DNA from: CAIVVT01 sp963823095
GTDB taxonomy: Bacteria; Acidobacteriota; Terriglobia; Bryobacterales; Bryobacteraceae
NCBI GenBank assembly: GCA_963823095.1
Contig: CAWGKI010000001.1
Coordinates: forward strand, 1,550,001-1,614,000
Reading direction: 5' to 3'
DNA: 64,000 nucleotides
Part shown: positions 1-10,321 of the stretch, piece after piece
Numbering within the stretch: position 1 is the first letter of the stretch
Layout: every line of letters begins with the position of its first letter
Translations under genes and position numbers: made by a program
The notes under the pieces: model-generated
Database searches by the model: none
The model's input: only the letters and a program-made list of their open reading frames with translations
What the model was told of the DNA's origin: nothing

Positions 1-1319
1 CCATACCTATCTCGATCACCTTCCGGCCCTCGTTGAGGAGGGACGCATCCCGATGTCCCTCATCGACGACTCGGTGCGTCCGATCCTCGCGGCCAAATTC
101 CGGCTTGGCCTCTTCGAACATCCCTACGTGGATGAGAGCCGCGTGGAGCAGGTCTACACGGCACCGGAACACCGGCAGGCCGCGCGACTGGCCGCTCAGC
201 GCTCGGCTGTGCTGCTGCGCAACGAGGGCGGAATGCTGCCGCTGCAGAAAGACGCTGGCAAGTCCATCGCCGTCATCGGCCCGCTGGGCGATTCACTGAA
301 CGACATGCTCGGCTCGTGGACGACCATGGGTCTGAAGTCGGATGCCGTGACGATCGTTCAAGGGATCCGCAACAAACTCGGAGCGGGCAGCAAAGTGGAG
401 TTCGCGCCGGGTGTCGAGATCCGTAAAAAGTTCCCCTCGATGTTCGATAGTTTCCTGGGTCCCAAGCCCACACCAGCCTGGACCGAGGCCCGGAGCGTAG
501 ACGAGTTCGACAAAGCGGTTGAGTTGGCCAAGCATTCCGACGTCGATCGTCCTCGCGCTCGGGCAGACGCCCGCAATGAGCGGCGAGATGGCGTCGCAAA
601 TGTCGCTCGAACTGCCCGGCAGGCAGCAGCAACTCATGGAGACCGTGGCCGCGCTGGGCAAGCCTGTGGTGCTGGTGCTCGTCACGGGCAGGCCGGTGAA
701 CATCGCTTGGGCCGCTGGGCACGTGCCGGCGATTCTGGAAGCGTGGCATGCAGGTACCGAGGCTGGCAACGCCATCGCCGACCTGCTTTTCGGCGACGCC
801 AATCCGGGCGGCAAACTGCCACTGACCTGGCCGCGCCATGTGGGCCAGGAGCCTATGTATTACGCTCACAACGTGAGCCACGATCCGCGCAATCAGGACA
901 AGCGCTACTGGGACGAAGCCAGCACGCCGCTGTACCCGTTCGGCTACGGACTGAGCTATACGAGCTTTGCCTTCTCCAACCTGCGCGTCAGCCAGAGCGA
1001 GGTAAAGGCCGGCCAGGCCCTGGAAGTCAGCGTCGATGTGGAGAACACGGGCAGCCGCCCCGGCGATGAAGTCGCGCAGCTCTACATCCACCAGCGATCA
1101 GGCAGCGCTTCCCGGCCGGTGCGCGAATTGAAAGGCTTCGAGCGCATCACCCTCGCGCCGCGCGAGAAGAAGACGGTTCACTTCCAGTTGGGTGAGAAAG
1201 AGCTGAAGTACTGGAACAGCGCCTCGAAAACGTGGGTCGTCGATCCGGCGAAATTCGATGTGTGGGCCGGCAACAACTCGGACGCGCAGTTGCACAGTTC
1301 GTTCACCGTAACGCAATAG
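1..1319 (+). CDS. GH3 beta-glucosidase, C-terminal part, one frameshift
   Basis: This is the 3' part of a glycoside hydrolase family 3 enzyme that releases glucose or another sugar from the non-reducing end of oligosaccharides. The gene enters from the left edge in frame 2; the first residues in the window belong to the end of the barrel domain (helix with DDSVRPILAAKF, then GLFEHPY). The second alpha/beta domain follows (residues KDAGKSIAVIGPLGD), then the segment GKPVVLVLVTGRPVNI and the C-terminal fibronectin-like domain (GYGLSYTSF, RPVRELKGFERI). The catalytic nucleophile Asp lies upstream of the window. The frame changes near position 545, where AKHSDV must join to IVLALGQTP in frame 3, so one base is extra or two are missing. 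Stop TAG at 1317-1319. The family is clear; whether the break is real or a base error is not. Confidence 0.85.
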
Positions 1320-1337
1320 CGCTTCGAAGCAACAACC

Positions 1338-1406
1338 TTGAAACGGAGCCGCGACCGTCAGGAGCGGTAGTATCCCTGGGAACGCCGGTCTCCAGACCGG
1401 CCCTGG
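1338..1406. repeat. Intergenic palindromic repeats (families A and B)
   Basis: Just after the GH3 stop lies a copy of repeat family A (1338-1370; core cggagccgcgaccgtcagga) followed directly by a short copy of family B (1376-1406; gggaacgccggtctccagac, then cggcc). Family A also occurs near 5995, 10763, 23310, 28236, 28921, 29000 and 33399; family B near 1811, 28880, 33438 and 35358. No coding role is seen. Confidence 0.65.
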
Positions 1407-1465
1407 AGTTTCTACATTTCAGCGGGGCCTCGAGCGGGGCCGGATCGAAGTGGCGCGTATGCAAT

Positions 1466-1768
1466 GTATCGGGGCATGCCTAGGCGTGCCGCAGGAGCGC
1501 CCTCAGTCCCGGCTTCAGCCGCCGCTGCTTTCCTCTCCGCCAACCAGGTAAAACAACATTCGGAGAACTCGTGCTGCCCGATCTCTCCCCTGTCGCCACA
1601 TTCCCGCTAGAGCGCTAAGATCCACCCTGGACGAACTGCATGGCTCTTTCAGCCGAACTCAGGACATTTCCTCGCGCGCGCCATACAAGCACGCTCGCGC
1701 CCTTCGCAGCGGCTGAAGCCGATTCCTTTCCGCAACGGTTCGGCACGCCTGAAGGCATGCCCTGATAC
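1466..1768. repeat. Miniature element with about 25-bp inverted ends
   Basis: The segment is bounded by near-perfect inverted repeats: 1466-1490 (gtatcggggcatgcct, aggcgtgcc) and 1742-1768, which reads the same on the other strand apart from one substitution and two extra bases. A second, inner inverted pair lies at about 1510-1527 (cggcttcagccgccgctg) and 1707-1721. No credible open reading frame is inside. It could be a MITE-like element or a large folded REP-type sequence. Confidence 0.5.
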
Positions 1769-1810
1769 AAAGCCGGTCATCCCCAAACGCGCTCCCAAAT
1801 GTGAAACTTC

Positions 1811-1913
1811 AGGCCGGTCTCCAGACCGGCCGGCCTTCAACATGTTCCCGCCCCACTTGCCGCAGGCGCGGCAATTGGGCCGATCTCGGAAATGGCGTTC
1901 CAGGAATCCGACC
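1811..1913. repeat. Long copy of intergenic repeat family B
   Basis: About 100 bp that match 33438-33538 over their whole length: a short palindrome at the left (ccggtctccagaccgg), a middle part containing catgttcccgcc, and a right part containing gggccgatct...ggcgttccagg. The copy at 33.4 kb is the cleaner of the two. It abuts the GH43 remnant and may have replaced the rest of that gene. Confidence 0.6.
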
Positions 1914-1929
1914 GCAAGCGAATAGTAGG

Positions 1930-2152
1930 GCGGCCCCTGGCCCAGCCACGGGTCCTGCATCAGCGTACCGGGCACCCCCGGCTCCATCCACGGCTGATTG
2001 CCGTTGAGTGGCGTCCACGTACGGCCCTCCGGGCTGAGCGCCAGGAGTACGCCCGTCTCGCCGTTGCCGGGGAAAGAGGTGAAGAGATATCATGGCTCCG
2101 TGCTGAGGGTCAGTCCAACGAGGCCGACAAGGAGGGGTCGAAACGGTTTCAT
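1930..2152 (-). pseudogene. GH43-like glycosidase, N-terminal remnant
   Basis: Read on the minus strand from ATG at 2152, this encodes a short leader (MKPFRPLLVGLVGLTLS), then TEP, an in-frame TGA near 2092, and then YLFTSFPGNGETGVLLALS, EGRTWTPLNG and VPGTLMQDPWLGQGP. These motifs are the first blade of GH43-type arabinosidase or xylosidase-like five-bladed propellers (YLFTSFRGNG..., LMRDPSI..GP in relatives). The TGA stands where a Trp (TGG) is expected. Similarity stops at about 1930, at the edge of a family B repeat; no further blades were found in any frame down to 1320. I read it as a truncated, dead gene fragment. Confidence 0.55.
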
Positions 2153-2275
2153 GCCAACGCCATTCTATCCGCACAGCCGTCCGCATCGGGCTCGTGCACA
2201 CTCCGCAGGCCGTGGCTGGAATACAATAGCCCTGTCGGATTCGCATCGATCCCACAAATGGAGTGAAGACAGCCC

Positions 2276-3797
2276 GTGAGACGTTCCCGCGCCTGGCAAG
2301 ACTTCCCGTTCAGCGATCCGGGTCTCCTGATCCTGATGGCGCTCTGCCTGGTTGTCATCCACACGCTGACCAACGGCCAGTACGGCTTCCACCGCGACGA
2401 ATTGGCTACCGTCGACGATGCGCGTTACCTCGCGTGGGGCTATCCCGCGTATCCCCCAGTAACTCCGTTCATCGCACGGCTGGGAATGGAATTGTTCGGA
2501 CCGACGACCGTCGGCGTCCGATGCCTCGCGGCGCTCGCGCAGGGTGTGGTCCTGGTGCTGACGGGCCTGATGGCCCGTGAATTGGGTGGCCGGCGGTGGG
2601 CCCAGTCGTCGCCGCGGTCGCCGTCGCGATTGCGCCGGTGGCGTTGGGCAGCGGAGCGCTGTTTCAATACGTCACCTTCGACTACCTGTGGTGGGTGACC
2701 GTCGCTTACCTGTTGATCCGCCTGTTGAACAGCGGCAATCCGCGCTGGTGGCTGGCCATCGGGGCCGTGGCCGGTATGGGACTGATGACGCGCTACACCA
2801 TGGCCTTCCTGCTGGCTGCGCTCATCGGCGGAATCGTGTTCACGCCCGCGCGGCGCTATCTACGGAGTCCCTGGCTGTGGGGCGGAGCGGCGCTGGCCTT
2901 CTTGATCTTTCTGCCCAACCTGATCTGGCAATTCCAACACGACTTCATTTCACTGGAGCTGCTGCGCAGCAACCACGCGCGCGACATCCGCATCGGGCGC
3001 ACCGACAGCTATCTGACGGGGCAATTGATGGTGGGAGCCAATCTCTTCACCGTTCCGTTGTGGTTGGCCGGGCTCTGGTATTACTTCCGCAAGAAGGAAG
3101 GCGAACCTTACAAGCTGATCGGCTGGCTGTATGTGCTCACCTTCCTGCTCTATCTCTTCACGCACGGCCGCGACTACTATGAGGCGCCCGCCTATCCGAT
3201 GCTGTTGGCCGCCGGCGCCGTGTCCGCGGAACTTTGGATTGCGAAGATGAGCACCGCGTGGGCGCGTGTGACGAAGGGCCTTCTCTGGACGGCATTAGGT
3301 GTGGGAGGCTTGCTCATCACCGCGGTGGTGCTGCCCATTGCTCCAGTGAATTCGCGCTGGTGGGATTTCGCATCCAGCAAGAACGGCGATTTGCGGGAAG
3401 AGATCGGCTGGCCGGAACTCGTACAGACCGTCGCAGGCATTCGCGATTCCTTGCCCGCTTCGGACCGCGCGCAACTGGGCATTCTCGCCGGCAACTACGG
3501 GGAAGCGGGCGCGCTGAATCTGTACGGTCCGGCGCACGGATTGCCGCGAGCGATGAGCGGATCGACTCGTACTGGCTGCGTGGCTATACCAATCCGCCGC
3601 CGCAGACGGTAATCGTCGTCGGGATCTCGCGTGAATTCCTCGAAAAGAACTTCGAGACCTGTGAGCTAGTGGGCCACATCACCAACAGCTTCAACGTGAA
3701 AAACGAAGAGACGACAAGGCACCAGGAGATCTACTTGTGCCGCAGGTTGAAGCAGCCCTGGGCGGAGTTCTGGAAGCACTTCAAGTACTTTGGATGA
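2276..3797 (+). CDS. GT39-type membrane glycosyltransferase, two frameshifts
   Basis: An integral membrane glycosyltransferase of the PMT/ArnT (GT39, dolichyl- or undecaprenyl-phosphate sugar dependent) type, expected to move a sugar from a lipid carrier onto an acceptor at the periplasmic face. It starts at GTG 2276, with gagtgaag as a possible ribosome binding site. The first periplasmic loop holds the family's acidic motif (FHRDE, then YLAWGYPAYPPVTPF). About ten hydrophobic segments follow, with RYTMAF and FLPNLIWQF typical of the family. Frame 2 passes to frame 1 near 2590-2620 and to frame 3 near 3550; the C-terminus (DERIDSYWLRGYTNPPPQ to HFKYFG) then reads to the stop at 3797. Joined length is about 505 residues, usual for the family. 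Substrate unknown. Confidence 0.75.
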
Positions 3798-3907
3798 GCC
3801 GGGCCGACGCCGGCATTGTGCGCAGCCGCCACAATTGAAATAATCTCTGCGGCGAGGGCCGGCTAACTTGCGCTTTCGCACTCTCTTTGCGAAAACACGT
3901 CATCTTT

Positions 3908-5490
3908 ATGCGACACGACATTCTCACCACGATTTCGCGATTGGTTCCTCTCGCGGCCCTGCTGGCTGGCGCTGTGGCGGCTCAGCCTGCTGGGTATGCG
4001 GGCAAGCCCTTCGAGGGCACGCCTCAGGCAGTGCCCGGACGGGTTCAGGCCGAACTCTACGACACGGGCGGCGAAGGTGTCGCCTATCACGACACGGACG
4101 CCGTGAATAACGGCAGCGGGAAACTGAACCAAGGCACGACGTTCGTCGACCGGTTCCGGCAGGACGAAGGCGTCGATCTTTCATACACGAAGAAAAACAT
4201 CGACAAGACCGTGGACGGCGCGCAGGAGAAAACCGGCGAGCTTTATCTCGGCTGGACCGCGCCGGGCGAGTGGGTGAACTACACGATCGATGTTCAAGCC
4301 TCGGGCAAGCACAGGATCCGGGCGCATATGACATCCCGTACCGACGTGGCTCAGATCGCCCTGGCTTTCGACGGCGTGGACCAGACAGGTCCCATCACGC
4401 TGCCCACCACCACGCATTGGCACATCTGGCGTAACGTCGAGAACCTCGCGGAGGTGAAGCTCGAAAAGGGGATTCACGTGATGAAGCTGTCCGTGCTGAA
4501 GGAGGGCAACTTCAACCTCGACTACCTGGAGTTCGTGCCCGAGACTGGCTCTGCTTCGGCTAGCGGGATGGATGCCTTCGAGCAGACGCGGCAGATGCGG
4601 CGCGGCGTCAATATCATCGGCTACGACCCGCTATGGAAGGACTTCTCCAAGGCGCGCTTCCGCGATCGTCACTTCGGACTGATCCACGACGCCGGCTTCC
4701 AGGCGGTGCGCGTCAACCTGGCCTCCTTCGATCATATGGATAAGGAATATCGGCTCGATCCCACCTGGTTGAAGACGCTGGATTGGGCCGTGAAGGGCGC
4801 GCTCGATAACAACCTCACCATAATCCTCGACGAGCACGACTTCACTTACTGCGGTGCGGACGCCGAGGGCTGCCACGTGAAACTGATGGCCCTTTGGCGG
4901 CAAATCGCGGAGCGCTACAAGGACGCTCCGCCAGCCGTGCTTTTCGAGATCCTGAACGAGCCTAACGGGAAGGTGACCTCGGAGTTGTGGAACGCCTATC
5001 TCAAGGAGGCTCTGGCATCATCCGCAAGACGAATCCGACGCGCAACGTCATCATCGGACCTTCGTTCTGGAACAACATCCACACGCTGAAGCAAATGGAG
5101 CTTCCAGCGGACGACCGGCACATCATCGTGACCGTCCACTACTATCTGCCAATGGAGTTCACGCACCAGGGCGCGCCGTGGAATAAGGCAACCGCAAAGC
5201 TCTCGGGAATCCCTTGGGGCACGGAAGCCGAGAAGCAGCGCATGGAGAAGGACTTCGCTTCGGTTCAGGAATGGGCTACCGCCGCGAACCGGCCGATCCT
5301 TCTCGGCGAGTTCGGGGCCTACGACAAGGCCGACATGGAATCGCGCGTCCGCTATACGGCGCACGCCGCTCGCACGGCCGAATCGCTGGGCTGGGCCTGG
5401 TCGTACTGGCAGTTCGACTCGGACTTTATCCTGTGGGACATGGCGAAGGACGCCTGGGTGGATCCGCTCCTCAAAGCGCTGATTCCATAG
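3908..5490 (+). CDS. Secreted CBM6/35-like plus GH5 glycoside hydrolase, one frameshift
   Basis: A secreted polysaccharide-degrading enzyme, probably acting on beta-glucan or beta-mannan chains. From ATG 3908 it has a signal peptide (about residues 1-25, ending AVAAQ), a carbohydrate-binding beta-sandwich of the CBM6/CBM35 type (about 35-215; EAE-like start RVQAELYD, GEWVNYTIDVQ, GNFNLDYLEF) and a family 5 (beta/alpha)8 barrel. The acid/base Glu is in EILNEPNG (codon 4958-4960) and the nucleophile Glu in LLGEFGAY (codon 5308-5310), so both catalytic residues are kept. An upstream TTG at 3887 is also open, but the ATG gives the better signal peptide. The frame changes near 5010 (KEALA to IIRKTNPTRN). 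Stop TAG 5488-5490. The exact GH5 subfamily cannot be set by eye. Confidence 0.8.
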
Positions 5491-5616
5491 GGCGATACCA
5501 TAAGGGATCTCCTCAAGGCGGCAGGCTGCGCCGGCGGTGCCACCGAAGCGTTCACGACGCTGAAGTTAGCGCCTGCTGGATGCGTGTGCTAAAGTGAAAA
5601 AGTTAAGGAAGAACAG

Positions 5617-5898
5617 ATGAAAGCTGGCATCCACCCCGCCTACAACGTACTGAAGGTGACCTGCGCGTGCGGTCATTCCTTCGAAACCCGATCCACGCAT
5701 AAGGGCGACATGCGCGTGGAAATCTGCTCTAACTGCCACCCCTTCTACACGGGCAAACAGAAGCTCATGGACACCGAAGGCCGCGTCGACCGCTTTGTTA
5801 AGATTTTGGCCAAATCGGCTGAAGTGAAGCGGAAGCGCGCCGAGACCGTCGGGGCGAAGAAAGCAGGTATCAACGGATTCGAAAACAAATCGGCGTGA
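5617..5898 (+). CDS. rpmE: 50S ribosomal protein L31
   Basis: Ribosomal protein L31, a small component of the large subunit that helps bridge it to the small one. It is the zinc-containing form: Cys16 and Cys18 (CACG) pair with Cys37 and Cys40 (CSNC), and HPFYTGKQK is the family signature. At 93 residues it is longer than the usual 70, through a basic C-terminal tail. The start ATG is preceded by AAGGAAGA. It stands alone, with a strong hairpin overlapping its stop codon. Confidence 0.95.
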   Translation: MKAGIHPAYNVLKVTCACGHSFETRSTHKGDMRVEICSNCHPFYTGKQKLMDTEGRVDRFVKILAKSAEVKRKRAETVGAKKAGINGFENKSA

Positions 5899-5930
5899 GT
5901 GGCGAATCGTCACTCACGCCGATTTCTATT
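5887..5930 (+). terminator. Intrinsic terminator of rpmE
   Basis: A perfect 15-bp stem: 5887-5901 (aaatcggcgtgagtg) pairs with 5911-5925 (cactcacgccgattt) around a 9-base loop, followed by ctatt. The left arm contains the last codons and the TGA stop (5896-5898) of rpmE. Confidence 0.75.
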
Positions 5931-5994
5931 CCCGAGCAAGCCTGCGTTCAAGTCGCTTCGCACGTATGAGCCGAACCGTGGTGAACGCATTGGC

Positions 5995-6060
5995 ACCGCT
6001 CCCTCACGGTCGCGGCTCCGTTTCAGGGCGACTCCGTTTCCAGGGTGGATCTCCGTTTCA
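5995..6060. repeat. Intergenic repeat, family A, with repeated tail
   Basis: Family A core (cgctccctcacggtcgcggc, then tccgtttcaggg) at 5995-6027. The tail tccgtttc(c)aggg is reiterated three times up to 6060, as if the 3' end of the unit had been duplicated. Confidence 0.65.
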
Positions 6061-6067
6061 GGGCTGG

Positions 6068-6497
6068 TCAGTGACCTGAGCCGTGCTTCTTGGACTCTTC
6101 TTCGCGCTCGTGCTTTTTCATTTCCACTTCGCGCTCCGCGCGCAGTTTGTCGTAGGCAACGCGCTGATCCGGACGCAACATGGCAGCAATCTGTTCGTGC
6201 TGGCGATCGTAAATCGCTTTCATCTCGTCTTTGTGACGCTCACGAAAATCCTGGAATTCCTTGCGCGACCCGTCGAGGATGGTCTGGAGCTGAGTAACTT
6301 GCCCCGCGTCCAGACTCAGGCGTTTGGTTAGCTCCTCGACCATCGCCTTGCGGAATCTCTCGGACTCGCGCGGGCGCGTGGCCGGCGGCCTGTACGGGCC
6401 TTGCGATCACATAGCGTTGCGCCAGAATCCCAACTCCGATGCCCGCGGCGAACACTAGCGCGAAATACAGTGCGATTCTCCACCCCACTGGCTTCAT
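6068..6497 (-). CDS. Spy/CpxP-like periplasmic protein, one frameshift
   Basis: A small envelope protein with one N-terminal membrane helix (WRIALYFALVFAAGIGVGIL) and a charged helical periplasmic part rich in Glu, Lys, Arg and Gln (MVEELTKRLSLDAGQVTQLQ, EFQDFRERHKDEM, MLRPDQRVAYDKL). The pattern is that of Spy/CpxP/ZraP-like or Spy-like regulatory proteins that sit in the envelope and often follow an ECF sigma factor. ATG at 6497 overlaps the upstream stop (ATGA). The frame changes near 6385, after VIARPVQA, and resumes at RPRESERFRKAM. Joined length is about 143 residues. Third gene of the sigma/anti-sigma operon, so it may modulate or be a target of that stress response; this is inference. 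Confidence 0.6.
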
Positions 6498-6918
6498 CTG
6501 CGATTGGTTCCTTCCGGCGCAGTCTCGCGCAGAGCGGCGGGCTGCAGCGCCGGCTTGGCGTCGGCTGTCGCAACCTCTTGCAGGAGCATGTTCTCAGGCC
6601 CGTCGTCTTCACTCAACTGGTCGATATAGGTCGAGTGGAAATAGGCGGAGTGGACTGCGGCAGAACCTGGAGAACAACGATGAGCAGGCAAGCCGCCGCG
6701 GCCAGGCTGAGGAAAGTTTGCGCCCAGCGGCGCCAGGCAAACGCCGCCTGTGTTTGCTGCCGGCTCTCGATGCGCGCCCACAGGCGAGGCATGAAGTCGG
6801 GTGAAGCCTCCGGCTCCGGACACGCCTCGCGGTAGGCCGCGAAAAGCGCGTCCAGCCGACTGTCGAGCGTCTCCCGTTCGGCCGGGTCTTGTCTGTTCCG
6901 ATCGAAACCGTCCCTCAT
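6494..6918 (-). CDS. Probable anti-sigma factor, one frameshift
   Basis: A bitopic membrane protein that probably holds the adjacent ECF sigma factor inactive. The cytosolic N-terminus (about residues 1-65) carries DSRLDALFAAYREACPEPEA and FMPRLWARIE, followed by one membrane helix (TFLSLAAAACLLIVVLQVL). After about residue 90 the frame changes (near 6640) and the periplasmic tail STYIDQLSEDDGPENMLLQE runs to the stop at 6494. It overlaps its neighbours by four bases (ATGA) on both sides, which argues for translational coupling of all three genes. No CHxxC zinc motif is visible, so it is not a classic ZAS domain anti-sigma. The assignment rests mostly on gene order and topology. Confidence 0.6.
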
Positions 6919-7505
6919 ACGGCTTCCTTTCCGCGGGGATCCTTCTCCCCGAGCGCCGCAAACGCCTTCAGTACCCTCTGGCGGGCCCGGAACAGCCGGA
7001 CCTTAAGAGCGTTCTCGTTGACATCATAGACCGATTCGAGCTCCTTCAAGGACAATCCCTCGACTTCCTTGAGCGTGAGCAAGACGCGGTCTTCCTCCGA
7101 AACCTTTCCCAACAACTCGCCCATGAACTCGCGCACGCGGTTCTTTTCGCGCAGATCGCGGTCGAATTCCGTTCCCACGCGGGCGTCGGCGGCCACCACC
7201 TGCTGCTCGCTCAGGTCCGACATCCGAGACTCCGGCCTGCGCTTGCGCTTCCGCAAATAGTCCAGCGAGGCATTCATCGTCAACCGGTACAGCCACGGCT
7301 CGAAGATCTGCGGATGCCGCAATTGGCCCAGCGAATCGTAGAGCCGCATGAACACTTCCTGCGCCACATCTTCCACATCGTCCGGACGGCCGATCAGCCG
7401 GCTGATCGTACCGAGAATCCGCCGCCGATAGGTGTTCACCAGGATGGTGAAGGCTGCCGTATCGCCATCCCGGGCACGCTCGACGGTTTCGAATTCGACC
7501 AGCAT
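6915..7505 (-). CDS. RNA polymerase sigma factor, ECF subfamily
   Basis: A 196-residue ECF sigma factor. Region 2 is clear (FTILVNTYRRRILGTISRLI, DVEDVAQEVFMRLYDSL, FEPWLYRLTMNASLDYLRKR) and region 4 follows (EDRVLLTLKEVEGLSLKELE, NALKVRLFRARQRVL) with the helix-turn-helix for -35 recognition. It heads a three-gene minus-strand operon with its likely anti-sigma and a Spy/CpxP-like envelope protein, each overlapping by ATGA, so it probably directs a cell-envelope stress response. No SnoaL or other C-terminal extension. The regulon cannot be inferred from the window. Confidence 0.9.
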   Translation of the reverse strand: MLVEFETVERARDGDTAAFTILVNTYRRRILGTISRLIGRPDDVEDVAQEVFMRLYDSLGQLRHPQIFEPWLYRLTMNASLDYLRKRKRRPESRMSDLSEQQVVAADARVGTEFDRDLREKNRVREFMGELLGKVSEEDRVLLTLKEVEGLSLKELESVYDVNENALKVRLFRARQRVLKAFAALGEKDPRGKEAV

Positions 7506-7706
7506 CCGAAGTCATAGAGCGGTACCGCCGAGCGAAAAATCTCCTCGCTTATTAGGCGATACCGGCTCACTGTCAGGTTACAACAATTAAGCTGACTTTC
7601 GTTTACCTCCCTCAAACAATCCAACTCTTTTTACATCAACGATTTGCGGGCTGTTCTGGCAGGATTCGAAGGTCGCGGCATGTTACACTCAGGTTTTCCC
7701 CCGCGC

Positions 7707-10318
7707 ATGGACTTCCTGTCTGGTCTCAATCCGCAACAACGCGAAGCGGTCGAACACTTCGAAGGGCCTCTGCTCATACTCGCCGGAGCGGGCAGCGGCA
7801 AGACTAGGGTCATTACCCACCGCATTTGCCACCTGATTAAGGCGCGGCGCGTTCCCGGAGCCTCGATTCTGGCGGTCACCTTTACAAACAAGGCCGCCGG
7901 CGAGATGAAAGAGCGCGTGATGAAGCTGCTCGGCGCCGCTTCGTCGATCGACGCGCCCACAGTCAGCACGTTCCACAGCTTTTGCGTGCGCGTGCTGCGC
8001 CGCGACGGCGACGCCCTGGCGCAGATCCGGCCCGGCTTCACCCGCAGTTTTCAGATTTACGACGACGACGATCAACTCGCTATTGTGAAGCGCGTCTTCA
8101 AGAAACTCGGACTCGACGAAGAGTTTATGAAGTACCGCGCGGCGCTTTCCGCGATCGGCCAGGGCAAGAACCGCAAGTTTTCTCCCGAGGACTTCTACAA
8201 GGCGGCCACCAACCCGCAAGGGGAGCGCCTGGCGAAGGTCTACGAGGAGTACGAAGTAGAGCTGCGCAAAGCGAACGCGCTCGATTTCGACGACCTGCTG
8301 CTCGAAACCGTCCGCCTGCTGCGGCACGACGCAGTAACGCGCGACTGGTACGGACGCCGCTATCAGTTCCTGATGATCGACGAGTATCAGGACACCAACC
8401 GCTCGCAGTACGAACTGATGCGGCTGCTCACCACGAAGCACAACAACGTGGCCGTGGTCGGCGACGAAGACCAGTCGATTTACGGCTGGCGCGGCGCGGA
8501 CATCAAGAACATCCTCGATTTCGAGAAGGACTTCCCGGGCGCAAGAGTGATCCGGCTGGAGCAGAACTACCGCTCCACGAAGACCATCCTCGAAGCGGCC
8601 GGCGCTGTAGTGGCCCACAACACCGCGCGCAAAGGCAAGTGGTTGTGGACGGAGTCGGACGCGGGCGCGCCAATCTGCTTGTTCGAGGCCGCGGACGGCG
8701 AGCAGGAAGCGTTATACATCGCCGAGGCCATCGACAAGACGTTGAAGCGCGAGCCGATGCTCCGCGTCGCCATCTTGTACCGTACGAATTTCCAGTCCCG
8801 GCAGATCGAAGAAGCGCTGCGCCGCTACGGCCGCAAGTACAAGGTCGTCGGGGGGTTGAGCTTCTACAATCGCGCCGAGGTCAAGGACGCCCTGGCGTAT
8901 CTGAAACTGCTGCTCAATCCGAAGGACAACGTCGGGCTGCTGCGCGTGTTGAACGTGCCCGCTCGCGGCATCGGCAAGACGACCGTCGAACAGATTGAAA
9001 AGCTCGCCCGCGAGCGGAACCTGAGCCTGTGGGAGGCAATCGCCGCGGGTTGCGACGAACGGCGCTTCGGCGCTCGCGCGGAGGCCTCGCTGGGTGCGTT
9101 TCGCCGGATCGTCGAAGAGCTGCAAGAGGGCCTGGAGAATCGGCCGCCGGACCAGACGTTGAAGCAGATTCTGGAGAAATCCGGATATGCCAAGATGCTC
9201 GAAAACGATCCCAGTCCCGAGGCCGATGGCAGGCGCGGCAATTTGCAGGAATTGGTTTCCGCTGCCGCCGACGCGACGCAGCGTGGCGAATCGGTCGAAG
9301 ATTTCCTGGACCACGCGGCGCTGGTCTCCGACTCGGACGACGTGGACGAGAAGGCGCAAATCAGTCTGCTGACGATGCACAATGCGAAGGGGTTCGAATT
9401 CCCTGTCGTGTTCATTGCAGGCATGGAAGAGGGACTGTTCCCCCACAGCCGCTCGCGCGACGACGAGGAGCAACTCGAAGAAGAGCGGCGGCTGTGCTAC
9501 GTCGCCATGACGCGCGCCGAGAAGCGGCTTTATCTGAGCCACGCCAAGTCGCGGCGCAAGTACGGTGGCAGTCCGCCCGAGCCGTGCACGCCATCGCGCT
9601 TCCTGAACGAAGTGCCCTCACAACTCATCGAGAACCTGACCGAGGACCGGACCAGCGCTTTCCACGTCGATCTGTACGGAGAACGGCAGATGGTGCGTGA
9701 GGTTGCGCGCCGCAACACTTATACTGGTAAGACATACAATTCGCTGGATCACATCTCGCAGTTCTTCAACGAACGCGGGATTCAGACGCCGGCGATGCGG
9801 CCATCCGGGGCAAATTCCGGCGGGCCGGCGATTCCGATGCCTCCACGGAGGCCGGAGGTGGTTCCTCCAGCGGCTCTGTCCGGAAGGCCACCGGCAGGAC
9901 CCGGCGCCAGTGTGGCGGGACGAGTTTCAGACCGGCGGCGGGCGTTCCTCTGGCACCGGTGCGACAGGCGTCTTCTCAAGGCGCGCTGTTCCCCGTGCAG
10001 CCGGTGCAGCCCGCGGCTCAGCCGAAGCTGAGACCGCCTTCGGCTGGAGCTAATCCGGCCGGTGCGGTTCCGTTCAATGTGGGCCCGCCAAGGTTTACTG
10101 CGCCGAAGATGGCTTCGACGCCGATGGCGGCCACGGCCCCGAAAAAGGGTGGCGGCGTGGTTAGAGCGGGAGCGACCGTAGCGCACCCGAAGTATGGCAA
10201 GGGCCTGGTCCTCCGCAGGGAAGGCGATGGCGACGAAGCCAAGATCACGGTAAGTTTTCCCGGCCACGGGCTGAAAAAGCTGGTGGCCAAGTATGCGAGT
10301 TTAAAGGTAGTGGATTAA
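7707..10318 (+). CDS. UvrD/PcrA-type DNA helicase, C-terminal frameshift
   Basis: A superfamily 1A DNA helicase used in repair and in removing RecA or stalled forks. Motifs in order: Walker A AGAGSGKT (residues 26-33), DEYQDTN (motif II), DEDQSIYGWRGA (III), LEQNYRST (IV), LTMHNAKGFEFPVVF (V) and CYVAMTRAEKRL (VI). The C-terminal Tudor-like domain that binds RNA polymerase in PcrA is present (VAHPKYGKGLVL ... KKLVAKYASLKVV), but in another frame; one or two shifts lie in 9880-9980, in a Pro/Gly/Ala-rich linker. ATG 7707 matches the conserved start (MDFLSGLNPQQ); 21 further upstream codons are open but unlikely. Joined length is about 870 residues, normal for PcrA-like proteins with a long linker. 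I do not choose between pcrA and uvrD. Confidence 0.85.
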
Positions 10319-10321
10319 GAC

